Shown in pieces: positions 20,094-29,501 of a DNA stretch of 64,000 nt. The notes below the pieces were generated by a model. It was not told where the DNA came from. It ran no database searches and saw only the letters and a program-made list of their open reading frames with translations. The number at the start of each line of letters is the position of its first letter. Positions within the stretch are counted from its first letter, which is position 1. Origin of the DNA: Candidatus Scalindua sp. (lineage in GTDB: Bacteria; Planctomycetota; Brocadiia; Brocadiales; Scalinduaceae); contig JALDRB010000006.1 of assembly GCA_031316155.1 (NCBI GenBank), positions 1-64,000 on the forward strand, written 5' to 3'. The position numbers and the translations under genes were made by a program.

Positions 20094-20702
20094 TTATGAA
20101 AAGGCCCCCCTTAGAATTTTACTAAAAAAGAGAATGACGCAAATCCAAGATCTTCTGGTAAAGAAAATGGAACGTAAAAGAGTTTCTTATGGCTCGCAAT
20201 GGTAATGTTATAGATTTTTTTTTGCGAATAATCAAGTCCAATTAAAAAATAACGCAAACAGGGGTTAATAAATTACCTGTCTGCGTGCGACGCAATATCA
20301 ATTTGCCAAATCCCAAATAAATTACAATGTTCAAATTTTCAAACTAGTTTGCTCGCCCTGTTAAATATATATTCTGGCATTTTAATTTGCCTTTATAAAA
20401 AATGTGACTTTTGAAAGTTGTTGTAATGACATCATCCGAAATGATTTAACAGGGTAAAAAGTTTTTAATTTATTCGTTGTGATTTGTTTGTTATTTGGAA
20501 CTTGTCATTTGGTAATTATCAGATATCATAAAACGCTATTAATAAATATTTTGCCAAATATTGGTTAAATATTTTTGTTAAGAGACTACACATAGAAAAA
20601 TATTTTATAAAAGAGTAGAGAGCTATGAACCATTATCTTTCCTAGAAGAGGAGAGAATAGTAAAAAAAAATTTTCTTATCTCAAATTTCCTGCTTAATTT
20701 TT
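20094..20702. other. Intergenic region with inverted R7-type repeat
   Basis: 610 bases between divergent genes. About 20262-20350 is an inverted copy of the A+T-rich repeat seen at 5028 and 36913 (CTGTCTGCG, ATAAATTACAATGTTC). About 20385-20460 (CCTTTATAAAAAAT, GAAAGTTGTTGT, ATGACATCA) matches 36836-36900. No gene seen. Promoters of both flanking genes must lie here, but I cannot place them. Confidence 0.6.
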
Positions 20703-22241
20703 ATGGGTGATTACGAAAAACTTTTAGAAAATTTAAATCTTTCAAGAGAAGAACCGGGTGCTGGCACCGGCTCCTGGTTAAAATGCGGGGGGAAACTGCT
20801 TCATTCAGTTTCTCCAATAAACGGCGAAGTTATTGGCGGGGTCTATACCGCCGAAGGGGAGGAGTATGAAAGGATAGTCTCTGTTGCTGTTGACGCTTTT
20901 AAAGAATGGCGTAATGTTCCCGCTCCGAAGAGAGGGGACATCGTGCGTCAGATCGGAAATGCCATGAGAGCAAACAAGGAAAAACTTGGTTCACTTATCA
21001 GTCTGGAAGTGGGTAAAATTAAAACCGAAGGAGATGGTGAAGTTCAGGAAATGATAGATATTGCAGATTTTGCCTTGGGTCAATCAAGGATGCTGTACGG
21101 CAAAACTATGCATAGTGAACGGAAGAAACACAGGATGTATGAGCAATGGCACCCATTGGGGCCAATAGGCGTTATTACGGCCTTTAATTTTCCTGTGGCT
21201 GTCTGGTCATGGAACGCATTCATTGCATTGATTGCCGGAAACACGGTTATCTGGAAACCTTCTTCGGTAGCTCCCTTTTCTGCCATTGCTACTATGAAAA
21301 TTGTGTGGAAAGTTTTAAAAGAAAATGGACTTCCCGAAGGGATTCTCAGTTTGTTGATTGGTAAGAGAGTGGATATTGGTGAAGCATTAATTAAAGATGA
21401 CCGAATTCCACTTATTTCTGCAACAGGTAGTGTTTCAATGGGTTTGCATGTCAGCAAGGAAGTTGCCGCCCGTTTAGGAAGAAGTATTTTGGAACTTGGA
21501 GGCAACAACGGTGTTATCGTTTCACCGAGCACAGATCTGGATTTGGCAGTCAGGGCTATAGTGTTTGGAGCACTTGGAACGGCGGGGCAGCGATGCACTA
21601 CTATACGTCGCGTGATCGTTCATAAAGAAATATATAAAGCTTTTGTTGAAGCTTTAATACAGGCGTATAATCGAGTTCAAATTGGAGATCCATTTGCAAA
21701 TAGTACTCTTATGGGTCCCCTGATCAATCATGGCGCTGTTACATCAATGCAGACAGCGTTAAAAAAGTTGAAAGATCAGGGGGGGCGTATTGTTTATGGA
21801 GGAGAAGTTCTTTCAGGAGGAATCTACAATGCCGGAACGTATGTGAAACCGTGTATCTGTGAGGCGAAGGCAGATTATCCAATTGTACATGAAGAAACCT
21901 TCGCTCCTATTTTATATTTGATTCAATACAGAACTATTGATGAGGCGATCCGATATCATAATGAAGTTCCGCAAGGGTTGTCCTCCGCTATCTTTACCAA
22001 TGATATCAGGGAATCGGAAATATTTTTAAGCCATACCGGGAGTGACTGCGGTATTGCAAATGTAAATTTAGGTACCTCTGGTGCTGAAATTGGAGGAGCA
22101 TTTGGAGGAGAGAAAAAAACAGGTGGTGGCAGGGAAGCAGGCTCAGACGTATGGAAGACATATATGCGTCGTCAAACATGTACTATTAACTGGTCGAACG
22201 ATATTCCTCTGGTTCAAGGAGTTCAGTTTGATATCGGTTGA
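20703..22241 (+). CDS. Aldehyde dehydrogenase, ALDH7 (aminoadipate-semialdehyde) type
   Basis: 512 residues. The NAD-binding motif FNFPVAVWSWN, catalytic Glu in ILELGGNNG and catalytic Cys in GTAGQRCTTIRR are all present, as is the C-terminal GEKKTGGGREAGSD. The ELGGNN and GQRCT context and overall length are those of ALDH7 (antiquitin-like), which oxidise alpha-aminoadipate semialdehyde or other small aldehydes to acids with NAD+. The 5' end (CTTAATTTTTATGG, TGATTACGAAA) closely matches that of the M32 peptidase gene 2 kb downstream. Confidence 0.92.
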   Translation: MGDYEKLLENLNLSREEPGAGTGSWLKCGGKLLHSVSPINGEVIGGVYTAEGEEYERIVSVAVDAFKEWRNVPAPKRGDIVRQIGNAMRANKEKLGSLISLEVGKIKTEGDGEVQEMIDIADFALGQSRMLYGKTMHSERKKHRMYEQWHPLGPIGVITAFNFPVAVWSWNAFIALIAGNTVIWKPSSVAPFSAIATMKIVWKVLKENGLPEGILSLLIGKRVDIGEALIKDDRIPLISATGSVSMGLHVSKEVAARLGRSILELGGNNGVIVSPSTDLDLAVRAIVFGALGTAGQRCTTIRRVIVHKEIYKAFVEALIQAYNRVQIGDPFANSTLMGPLINHGAVTSMQTALKKLKDQGGRIVYGGEVLSGGIYNAGTYVKPCICEAKADYPIVHEETFAPILYLIQYRTIDEAIRYHNEVPQGLSSAIFTNDIRESEIFLSHTGSDCGIANVNLGTSGAEIGGAFGGEKKTGGGREAGSDVWKTYMRRQTCTINWSNDIPLVQGVQFDIG

Positions 22242-22450
22242 TATACGAAAACCGATTTGGTTTTCGGTTTTACCCGTCCGAACGGCTGACAGGCCGGGCA
22301 GGCTGGAAACCAAAGCTTGGTGAAGACATCCCCGGAAAAAAGGCGCCGAGGACTTTACTCGGGCAAAATAATTTTTGGATTTTACCTGTCTGCGTGCGTT
22401 CCTTTCCTTGCGCACAGGCAGATCCGAAAACCATTACGAGATGAGCATAC
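22242..22450 (+). repeat. MITE-like repeat, family R2, copy 2
   Basis: About 209 bp starting with TATAC directly after the ALDH stop codon and ending GAGATGAGCATAC. Same sequence family as 17543-17722 and 35871-36040, with an extra CCGTCCGAACGGCTG...GGCCGGGCAGG segment also present in the 35871 copy. Insertion exactly at the stop could supply the 3' end of the ALDH transcript. Confidence 0.8.
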
Positions 22451-22669
22451 AAGTGATACGATACGAAATTATGGCATTAAAAACATTATTGCATAGCTTT
22501 CCATTTTAACACTTTGTACTGTAAATAGTTACAAATTGTTAATAATGTGTGGCGGGTATTACCCACCAGAAATCTCTTAATCGTAATCGGAGTGAGTGGA
22601 GCGGAGTAGGATTATGATTATAATTGTATAATTAATGTTAACTTGAGCAAATATGAGGACTTAATTTTT

Positions 22670-24130
22670 ATGGATGATTACGAAAGGCTAATAGAAATCT
22701 ATAAGAAGTCAGCTATTCTCGAATCTGTTTCAGAAGTCCTGGAGTGGGACCAGGAAGTTATGATGCCAGAGGGAGCATTGCCGGTACGAACTCAACAGAG
22801 TGCTACTATTGCGGCTTTGGGCCATGATATTCTGACCAGTGACGAAATGAACGGGCTTCTCGTATCGATAGAGAGAGAAGAATTGAATTCTGATCAGGCA
22901 GCAAATGTTCGGGAGATAGAAAGAAATTATAAGCGGCACAAGAACGTACCGAATGGATTAGTCAGGGAATTGCAGGAAACCAGAATCAGAGGTGTCGAAT
23001 CCTGGAAAGAGGCGCGAAAGAAAAATGATTTTGGACTGTTTTTACCCTATCTCAGGAAAGTTTTTGCGTTATCCGGGAAAGTTGCAGATTGCATAGACCC
23101 AGACAGGCACCCATATGAAGTTCTACTCGAAAGTTACGAGCAGGATATCTCCAGAGAGGAGATTAAAAGTCATCTGACTACGATAAAAGAGCATTTGATT
23201 CCCCTTATCGGACGGATAAAAGAACAAAAAATAGACGATTCCTTAATCGCTCAGGATGTTGCCATTGAAAAACAGAAGGAATTTAACTCTTTTATTGCCA
23301 GAGCAATTGGTTATGATTTCACCAGAGGAAGATTAGACGTTTCTGCACATCCTTTTACCTCCTGCTACGGGAGAATAACGACAAGATATGATAATGGATG
23401 GTGGTCTGCTATCTCCGGGACAATACACGAGGCTGGTCATGCAATGTACGAGCACCATTTACCGTTACAACATTTTGGTACTCCTCTTGGTCAGTACTGT
23501 TCTATGAGTGTCCATGAATCTCAGTCCAGGATATGGGAAAATAATATCGGGAAATCAAAACATTTCTGGGAAAAATTCTTTCCTAAGCTACAGGATTCCT
23601 ATGATTTAGATGTTGAATTAGATGATTTCTATAAAATTATTAACAGAGTTGAACCCAGTTTCATTAGAACAGAGGCTGATGAACTAACCTATAACCTGCA
23701 TATCATTCTCAGATTTGAAATCGAACTTGGGTTGATAGAGGGAAAGACAGACTTTGACGATCTTCCTCGTATTTGGAATGAAAAATTCAGGGAGTACCTT
23801 GGTATTGTTCCTCCTGATGATTCATTTGGAGTTTTACAGGATATTCATTGGGCCTGGGGAAATATCGGCTATTTCCCGACGTATACTCTGGGCAGTATGA
23901 TCGCTGCTCAATTATTTGAAGCTGCTCAAAAAGATATTCCGGATCTCATTGATAACATAGGACAGGGTAAATTTGAGGAGCTGAGATCCTGGCTTAACGA
24001 TAACATATGGTGTCACGGTAAAAAATACCTGACGAAAGAACTCATAAGAAGGGCTACGGGAAAAGATCCGTCTCCAGACGACTATTTAGAGTATCTGGAA
24101 AACAAATACGCAGGAATCTATGAGTTATAA
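22670..24130 (+). CDS. Carboxypeptidase Taq (M32 metallopeptidase)
   Basis: About 486 residues from ATG 22670; an upstream TTG at 22643 would add nine. Zinc motif HEAGH in GTIHEAGHAMYEHH (about residue 258), the downstream EADE(L) Glu region in FIRTEADELTYNLH, and DIHWAWGNIGYFPTYTLGSM are family hallmarks. M32 enzymes remove C-terminal amino acids with broad specificity in the cytoplasm, using Zn or Co. Complete. It shares its 5' leader with the ALDH gene. Confidence 0.95.
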   Translation: MDDYERLIEIYKKSAILESVSEVLEWDQEVMMPEGALPVRTQQSATIAALGHDILTSDEMNGLLVSIEREELNSDQAANVREIERNYKRHKNVPNGLVRELQETRIRGVESWKEARKKNDFGLFLPYLRKVFALSGKVADCIDPDRHPYEVLLESYEQDISREEIKSHLTTIKEHLIPLIGRIKEQKIDDSLIAQDVAIEKQKEFNSFIARAIGYDFTRGRLDVSAHPFTSCYGRITTRYDNGWWSAISGTIHEAGHAMYEHHLPLQHFGTPLGQYCSMSVHESQSRIWENNIGKSKHFWEKFFPKLQDSYDLDVELDDFYKIINRVEPSFIRTEADELTYNLHIILRFEIELGLIEGKTDFDDLPRIWNEKFREYLGIVPPDDSFGVLQDIHWAWGNIGYFPTYTLGSMIAAQLFEAAQKDIPDLIDNIGQGKFEELRSWLNDNIWCHGKKYLTKELIRRATGKDPSPDDYLEYLENKYAGIYEL

Positions 24131-24206
24131 GATTGCGCTGTTCTTTCTAACTTAATTGTATAGTTTTTCCATTTTAAATGTAAATAAATGGATTACATTT
24201 TTTTGT

Positions 24207-24360
24207 GCATAAACACGCCCGCCTGGATTCTGCTCGACATCGCCATTCAGCGGGAGTCATTCGGCCAGGTATTCAGAATGGCGTGAAGTAGCGAACTGAA
24301 TGCCGTTTCCCGCCCGAACGTACCTTTAGGTACGGGCGGGCAGGATGCTCTTAACTTGAT
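24207..24360 (+). repeat. Dispersed nested-hairpin repeat, family R3, expanded copy
   Basis: ATTTTTTTGTGC..AACAC, CAGAATGGCGTGAAGTAGCGAA and GCAGGATGCTCTTAACT follow the R3 order, but with two inserts carrying CCCGCC/GGCGGG inverted repeats (one around GTACCTTTAGGTAC). It appears to be an R3 element into which other palindromes have inserted. Confidence 0.5.
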
Positions 24361-24386
24361 TCATAGCTTTTAATAGTTTCTTATTT

Positions 24387-24482
24387 TTTGCGCTGAAAGC
24401 GCAAGTTCAAAAGTCCGTAAAAACTGCCATGGACGGCAGTTTTAGGAATTTTGGAAAAGTTAGCCAGGATGGCCTAACTTGA
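24387..24482 (+). repeat. Dispersed repeat, family R4, copy 1
   Basis: Starts GCGCTGAAAGCGCAAG and continues AACTGCCATGGACGGCAGTTTTAGGAATTTT and AAAAGTTAGCCAG. The same block occurs at 62306-62420. Both copies lie next to an R3 repeat. The inner AACTGCCATGGACGGCAGTTTT stem with T-run could act as a terminator for the convergent genes here. Confidence 0.75.
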
Positions 24483-24486
24483 TATG

Positions 24487-25242
24487 CTATTTCAACCGTT
24501 TAGGTTTGTCGGGTCCCTCGCTTGTCCATTGTCGACCGATCTCATCAACTGATTGAGGTAAGTCAACTGTTGGGACTTGATAACCGTATTTCTTTCTGGC
24601 TGAGCGAAGCTCATCGGAGGAGATAGCAAAACTCTTATCACGCTTCTCAAGCATCTCCCTGCTTATCTGCCCATCAGCGCCGGCAGACCACATCAGGATT
24701 GGTTCACCCATCGGTATACTGGTTTCAGGATCTGGCCAGGTATGAAATGTCTTCCCCCAGCTTGTTATGAACCCCTCTAGCGCCTGGTTTCCCATATCGG
24801 GCAGATCAGGTACTATAAGCTGTCCGGATATTACCTCGTAAGCGTGAGGATGCCAATATTTCTTTTCTTCCAACGGGAGCTTCTGATAGACCTCATCACT
24901 GATGATATACTCTATACCGATAAGCTTAGCGGGAGCTTCATTGGAGTCATACACGGCGCATTGGTGGAGATTTTCTCCTTGGACGTCGAGATTCCGCATC
25001 GAACAATAGTGGTGTGCTTCTATCTCAAAAGCAGGATTTTCCTTGGCAGTGTGAAACGCATTAAGATATAGGTGTATGTCCTTGACGGGATCTGCGTACT
25101 TCAATTTGCTGACGCTGTCAATACAACTTTCCTCTTTTCCTGATGCATAACCACCCCGGATCATGATCATCAAACCGAAAAGCACCATTGTCCCGAACAC
25201 AGTCAGTTTATATACCCTCTTTTTACCTGTACTTGAAAACAT
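24487..25242 (-). CDS. OBAP-like (DUF1264) exported protein
   Basis: 251 residues. The N-terminus (KKRVYKLTVFGTMVLFGLMIM, then GYASG) is a signal peptide or membrane anchor. The rest matches the oil-body-associated-protein/DUF1264 family: FHTAKENPAFEIEAHHYC, IGIEYIIS, KKYWHPHAYEVISGQL, and TFHTWPDP. His and Cys residues in the AHHYC and WHPH segments are conserved in the family, whose biochemical role is unknown. It follows the dehydrogenase-like gene by 35 bp and is probably co-transcribed with it. Confidence 0.75.
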   Translation of the reverse strand: MFSSTGKKRVYKLTVFGTMVLFGLMIMIRGGYASGKEESCIDSVSKLKYADPVKDIHLYLNAFHTAKENPAFEIEAHHYCSMRNLDVQGENLHQCAVYDSNEAPAKLIGIEYIISDEVYQKLPLEEKKYWHPHAYEVISGQLIVPDLPDMGNQALEGFITSWGKTFHTWPDPETSIPMGEPILMWSAGADGQISREMLEKRDKSFAISSDELRSARKKYGYQVPTVDLPQSVDEIGRQWTSEGPDKPKRLK

Positions 25243-25277
25243 TTTTACCCCCCTTCGTTAATTGTCCTGTTTTAAAT

Positions 25278-26339
25278 TTACCTTAACCAGTGACAGATTT
25301 TCTGGTTAATGTTTTTCGCATTTTTGAGTAGCAACTGCTTCTCTTCAGTATCAAGTGGGATCTCTATCAATTTTTCCACTCCACAATTGCCTACTACAAA
25401 AGGAACACCGAATGTTCCATATATACCATAAAATTCTCCTTCCATTTTGATTTGCCCTGAAATAAATGCGTCGTGCCCCATGGTGATGGTATTAACTAAT
25501 TCAAGCGTCGCATTAACCGTGCCTGTTATGGTTTTGGAACCGCTGAAATGGGTAATATTCGGTTTTAAAACTGTTCTCAGATCTGGCGGATACTGATCTG
25601 CAAGATCATACGCTTCACGTATTTTGTTTTCATTAATTAATTGGTTTACACTCTCCCTGGCCTGTGCAAGATCATCATGAAAGTTCGCCGTGGAGCAGCC
25701 ACGGCGCATTTTCCTTATGGCTTTATGCAGGGTCTCTTCATTGAATCCATAAATATGAACATTGCTCCAAAGAGGTATCATATTACATCCATGTTCCCCC
25801 GCCATAAAGGCGTGTACTTTCTGACGACGTAATCCAAGTTCTTTTGCAATTTCCTTCCTGAACCGCAAAGAGTCCAGATAGGCGCCCATACCGATAACCT
25901 GTTTTCGATTGAGATGCCTGGCAAAAATCTCCACATTCAGTTCATTGGGATTAGAAACACAAATAACTATCTCATTACCGTGTCCATGGTCTGCAAGGGC
26001 TGAGGCATAATGTTCAAAGATCGGTATATTTTGTTTTGCCAGGATATCTCTTGAAATATTCTGAGCAGATTGATCGGCGTGGGCGGTTTCTCCTGCAGCC
26101 ATAATGATGAGATCTCCTGAAATCTCTTCTGCATTGAGTATTACTTCAACGTTCGGACAAATCTCATCATACGCATCCTTCAGGTCTGTAGAGAGCCCGT
26201 ATAGTATTTGAGAGCTGCGGCCTTCCTTTCTCCCGACCAACTGTAATCGTTCGTTATGTTCCAGTAAACGTGTAGAAATAATTTTACGTGCTATCTCACT
26301 TCCAACGGCTCCAGAAGCACCAATCACGGTAATATCCAT
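25278..26339 (-). CDS. Malate/lactate dehydrogenase family protein
   Basis: 353 residues. The N-terminal Rossmann motif is VIGASGAVGSEIARKI; later come VSNPNELNV, the substrate-binding SLRFRKEIA and the active-site His in MAGEHGCNMIPLWS. C-terminal PFVVGNCGVEKLIEIPL is typical of the LDH/MDH superfamily. It would reduce or oxidise a 2-oxo/2-hydroxy acid with NAD(P). It is longer than normal MDH (about 310), with extra residues around 215-260, so the substrate is unsure. Upstream of the OBAP-like gene. Confidence 0.8.
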   Translation of the reverse strand: MDITVIGASGAVGSEIARKIISTRLLEHNERLQLVGRKEGRSSQILYGLSTDLKDAYDEICPNVEVILNAEEISGDLIIMAAGETAHADQSAQNISRDILAKQNIPIFEHYASALADHGHGNEIVICVSNPNELNVEIFARHLNRKQVIGMGAYLDSLRFRKEIAKELGLRRQKVHAFMAGEHGCNMIPLWSNVHIYGFNEETLHKAIRKMRRGCSTANFHDDLAQARESVNQLINENKIREAYDLADQYPPDLRTVLKPNITHFSGSKTITGTVNATLELVNTITMGHDAFISGQIKMEGEFYGIYGTFGVPFVVGNCGVEKLIEIPLDTEEKQLLLKNAKNINQKICHWLR

Positions 26340-26415
26340 TTCAATTTAATTCCAGATTCTATATAATTATATAGAAATGTATTGTAACATAAACCCGTAA
26401 TCATTGTACCAACTA

Positions 26416-26461
26416 ATTACTTCTTTTTTCTTGATTGTAATACTTTATAATAAGAAGTAAT
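26416..26461 (+). promoter_or_regulatory. 10-bp perfect inverted repeat upstream of desulforedoxin
   Basis: ATTACTTCTT at 26416-26425 and AAGAAGTAAT at 26452-26461 flank an A+T-rich core containing TTGATT and TATAAT. It lies about 50 bases before the desulforedoxin start, between divergent genes. It could be a dimeric-regulator operator over the promoter, or an mRNA hairpin. Function inferred only from position and symmetry. Confidence 0.4.
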
Positions 26462-26508
26462 ATATTTTATTTTATTACTGAAAGATTACAAAGAAAGGAG
26501 ATTCACCG

Positions 26509-26628
26509 ATGCCAACAGAAACCGGAGAAACATACGAATGTGAAATCTGTGGTGCAACAGTCGAAGTAAAAGAGGGAGGGGCTGGTACCTTAGAGTGTTG
26601 TGGTCAGCCAATGACATTAAAGGAGTGA
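26509..26628 (+). CDS. Desulforedoxin
   Basis: 39 residues starting at ATG 26509 behind AAAGAAAGGAG. Four cysteines in the order CEIC (residues 11 and 14) and CC (about 31-32), with [13 protein letters not shown], match desulforedoxin and the N-terminal domain of desulfoferrodoxin, which bind one iron as Fe(Cys)4. Desulforedoxin is an electron carrier or oxidative-stress partner in anaerobes. Too short for most gene finders. It has its own inverted repeat upstream and a strong terminator downstream, so it is a single-gene unit. Confidence 0.88.
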   Translation: MPTETGETYECEICGATVEVKEGGAGTLECCGQPMTLKE

Positions 26629-26668
26629 TGCAAAGATTTGATTTTGAACAAAAAATCAAACAAAGATA

Positions 26669-26702
26669 GATGAAGGGGAACCTTATGGTATCCCCCTTCA
26701 TC
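26669..26702 (+). terminator. Rho-independent terminator after desulforedoxin
   Basis: GATGAAGGGG and CCCCTTCATC form a perfect 10-bp stem with a 14-base loop, followed by TGTTATTT. It lies 40 bases after the stop codon. Confidence 0.8.
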
Positions 26703-26825
26703 TGTTATTTCATCTGTCAGGCGGGATAGAGATACTATGGTCAAGGGTGTTTCAGATCAAATTTTGACCTCCATATCTGATATTTTTTCAAATATGATAA
26801 TGTGGTTTATTATGTAATTTCATTT

Positions 26826-26895
26826 CTTATTTTATATATTGTTGATCCAATGCTACATAAAGTTTAATTCGGACTCAATATTCTGTTTCAGTTCC
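26826..26895 (-). pseudogene. Fragment of a four-helix-bundle protein gene
   Basis: The reverse strand reads KLYVALDQQYI in one frame. The same core is in the larger pseudogene at 47319-47556 and is typical of the 23S rRNA-intervening-sequence (four helix bundle) family. Only about 65 bases survive. Confidence 0.5.
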
Positions 26896-26908
26896 TGGCA
26901 GGTTATAA

Positions 26909-27457
26909 TTATTTTTCCGGGTTAAGTAATTTGTTAACTTCATTTTGTTTTGACTTCATGACTGCATGGTAAATCGCAAAAGAATCTTTCTTTGTGAGCT
27001 TTCCCTGGCAAAATGACATTGCAGGATCTACGATGAGGAAACGCATTGCTCCGCGTCCCAGTAACATGCGGTAACTCATAAAATCACGATTGGTGAGAGT
27101 AATATAGATGTTTTGACGCAAGCTGCCAATTTGAATGGCACTACGGATAACATAACGGCTCTCTTTTTGGCCATTTGAGCTCTTTATGACCCGCTCGTCA
27201 GCTACTTCAGCTATGCAGCGTCTGCTGATGCTGTTGTTGTTTTGTAAGGGATGTATGTTGAAGCGGGCATACCGTTTTCCGAGTTTACGAAATACTTTTA
27301 CATCAAAAGCGTGTAATGCAGAAGTTTTTGCGCCTGTATCAATTTTCACTTTTATGGCTGGAATACAAAGTTCCGGGAGCTTTGCCCACTCTCTCCAGCC
27401 TACAACTACCTTGTTCAGATTCAGATTTTGCTCATTTGTTCTCTTTTTTCCTGTCAT
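26909..27457 (-). CDS. RimB-like retropepsin (ATP-dependent zinc protease family)
   Basis: 182 residues. VVVGWREWAKLPELCIPAIKVKIDTGAKTSALHA is the start of the PF05618-type family; the Asp of IDTGAKTSA is the aspartic-protease catalytic position. GRGAMRFLIVDPA ends the domain. In Pseudomonas, RimB acts with RimK in modification of ribosomal protein S6, trimming or controlling the glutamate tail. Here it is the third gene after rimK and an aspartoacylase-like gene, with a 93-bp gap. Confidence 0.85.
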   Translation of the reverse strand: MTGKKRTNEQNLNLNKVVVGWREWAKLPELCIPAIKVKIDTGAKTSALHAFDVKVFRKLGKRYARFNIHPLQNNNSISRRCIAEVADERVIKSSNGQKESRYVIRSAIQIGSLRQNIYITLTNRDFMSYRMLLGRGAMRFLIVDPAMSFCQGKLTKKDSFAIYHAVMKSKQNEVNKLLNPEK

Positions 27458-27550
27458 CTGGTGGGTTTGCAGTTTTATCTCTTTACCTTCCGCTGTGATA
27501 TCGTAATTTGTTAAGTTGGTTTGTTTTTCTCAAGTCTTTCAATATACTTT

Positions 27551-28585
27551 CTATGAGTTTATTTCTAACGTTTCATCGAAAAATTCTACTCGTTCTTCGA
27601 CCGCCTTAGAATCCTCAAAGGTGGCAACATGGAAAAGAGCATCACCACTGTTGACGAGGGGTAAATTATTAATCCCTATAACAATTCCGGTTTCTCTTGC
27701 TCTTACTTCTATCTTACCCTGCCCAAATGTATCGGAGATGATACCAAGTACTTTATCTTTTTTAACCCTGGCGCCTAACCCTTTCCTGATTCGAAGACTT
27801 CCGCTGTGCGGTGCGCGTATCCAATGACTGGATCTGGCGACAAATACCTCTTTTTTACGTTGTCTGAAGTTAATTTTTTCCTGGTCAATCATGCCAATGG
27901 CATTCATTATCGAAATAATCCCCCTCATTGCTGAACGAATGACCTTTTCTTCGTAGCGCAGCGCTTCGCCTCCTTCAAAGAGCAGCATCCGGATGTCTCT
28001 CTCTGCCGCAGCATGCCTCAGCGATCCGTCACGCAAGTTGGAATTCAGGACGACAGGCACACCAAAAGCAAGGGCGAGACGCTTTGTTTGGGGATCATCT
28101 GTTGAGGCGCGGATTTGTGGCAGATTGCTGCGATGGATAGGACCCGTATGTAAATCAATGCCATGGGTGCATTTTTCCACGATCTCCTTCATGAAAATGT
28201 GAGCAATTTGTCCTCCAAGAGAACCAAGCTTGGATCCCGGAAAACAGCGGTTTAAATCTCGTCGATCCGGCAGGTATCGCGCATTCTGATGAAAACCGAA
28301 AACATTTACTATGGGTACGGCAATTAATGTCCCTCTGATACCTGAAAGTATGTTTTTTCGTGCCAATAAGCGTTTGATCGCTTCTGTCCCATTAATTTCA
28401 TCACCGTGAATGGCTGCTGATACAAACAGAACGGGGCCATCATCTTTCCCGCGTACAATTTCTACAGGAATAGTCATTTCCGTATAATCATAGAGTTTTG
28501 CGACTTCAATCCCTACCCGTTTGCGTTTTCCCGGTGGTATGATAACACTGCCAATGACTATGTCTTCTGTCCTGGATGAAGGCAT
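27551..28585 (-). CDS. Succinylglutamate desuccinylase/aspartoacylase-like zinc hydrolase
   Basis: 344 residues. The carboxypeptidase-like zinc site is visible: His and Glu in SAAIHGDEINGTEAIKR, and the third ligand in HGIDLHTGP. RDLNRCFPG is also family-typical. It releases an acyl or amino-acid group from an amide. It starts 1 bp after rimK ends and precedes the RimB-like gene, so a role in the same glutamate-tail pathway is likely, by context only. Confidence 0.85.
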   Translation of the reverse strand: MPSSRTEDIVIGSVIIPPGKRKRVGIEVAKLYDYTEMTIPVEIVRGKDDGPVLFVSAAIHGDEINGTEAIKRLLARKNILSGIRGTLIAVPIVNVFGFHQNARYLPDRRDLNRCFPGSKLGSLGGQIAHIFMKEIVEKCTHGIDLHTGPIHRSNLPQIRASTDDPQTKRLALAFGVPVVLNSNLRDGSLRHAAAERDIRMLLFEGGEALRYEEKVIRSAMRGIISIMNAIGMIDQEKINFRQRKKEVFVARSSHWIRAPHSGSLRIRKGLGARVKKDKVLGIISDTFGQGKIEVRARETGIVIGINNLPLVNSGDALFHVATFEDSKAVEERVEFFDETLEINS

Positions 28586-28586
28586 A

Positions 28587-29501
28587 TTAACCTCGCCCTT
28601 TCATTTTATTTGGCCCTTTTAATGCGTCTTTCTCGACATATTCAATGATGGCATCCGCAACATCTTTCCCCGTTGCGGTTTCAATTCCCTTCAGTCCCGG
28701 AGATGAATTAACTTCGAGTACAAGAGGGCCATGCGCTGAGCGGATAATATCCACCCCTGCAACATCGAGACCCATGACCCTGGCTGCACGGACAGCCAAC
28801 GCTCTTTCATCAGGTCTCAATTTCACGATAGTGGCAGTTCCTCCCAGGTGCAGGTTTGAACGGAACTCTCCCTCTTTTGCCTGGCGCTGCATTGCAGCAA
28901 AAACTTTATCACCGATAATAAAACAGCGGATATCAGCGCCACATGCTTCTTTAATAAACTCCTGTACAAGAAAATCAGCATCTAAACCACGAAATGCATT
29001 GATAACGCTTTCTGCAGCTTTATTGGTTTCAGCCAGTACCACACCACTGCCATGGGTGCTTTTCAGTACTTTAACAATCAATGGCGCGCCTCCCACAAAT
29101 TCGATCAAATCTTCGGTTGCGTTTGCGGCATGTGCATAACCCGTCATCGGCATGCCGACACCTTTACGGGCGAGAAGCTGGTGAGCCCTTAATTTGTCTC
29201 GTGAACGGGAAATAGCTACTGACTCATTGACCGAATAAACACCGCCAACCTCAAACTGACGCAGCACAGCGGTACCATAAGCAGTAACTGATGCTCCGAT
29301 ACGTGGAATTACTGCATCAAATTCTAATTTTTCTTTTTTATCCTTGGGCTTATAATAAATGGTAGGCTTGTTTGCCGTAATATTCATATAACACGTTAAG
29401 ACGTCAACAACTTTTACATTATGTCCTCGTTTTCGTGCAGTTTCTACCAGGCGGCTTGTTGAATAAAGTCGTGCATCTCGGGATAAAATACCAATTCTCA
29501 T
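28587..29501 (-). CDS. rimK: Ribosomal protein S6 glutamate ligase (RimK)
   Basis: 304 residues with [20 protein letters not shown] at the N-terminus. The ATP-grasp fold shows [37 protein letters not shown], and the Mg-binding [14 protein letters not shown]. RimK adds glutamates to the C-terminus of ribosomal protein S6. ATG 29501 is preferred over 29516 because GAGGAG lies seven bases upstream and it matches the family start. First gene of a three-gene minus-strand operon. Confidence 0.93.
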   Translation of the reverse strand: MRIGILSRDARLYSTSRLVETARKRGHNVKVVDVLTCYMNITANKPTIYYKPKDKKEKLEFDAVIPRIGASVTAYGTAVLRQFEVGGVYSVNESVAISRSRDKLRAHQLLARKGVGMPMTGYAHAANATEDLIEFVGGAPLIVKVLKSTHGSGVVLAETNKAAESVINAFRGLDADFLVQEFIKEACGADIRCFIIGDKVFAAMQRQAKEGEFRSNLHLGGTATIVKLRPDERALAVRAARVMGLDVAGVDIIRSAHGPLVLEVNSSPGLKGIETATGKDVADAIIEYVEKDALKGPNKMKGRG

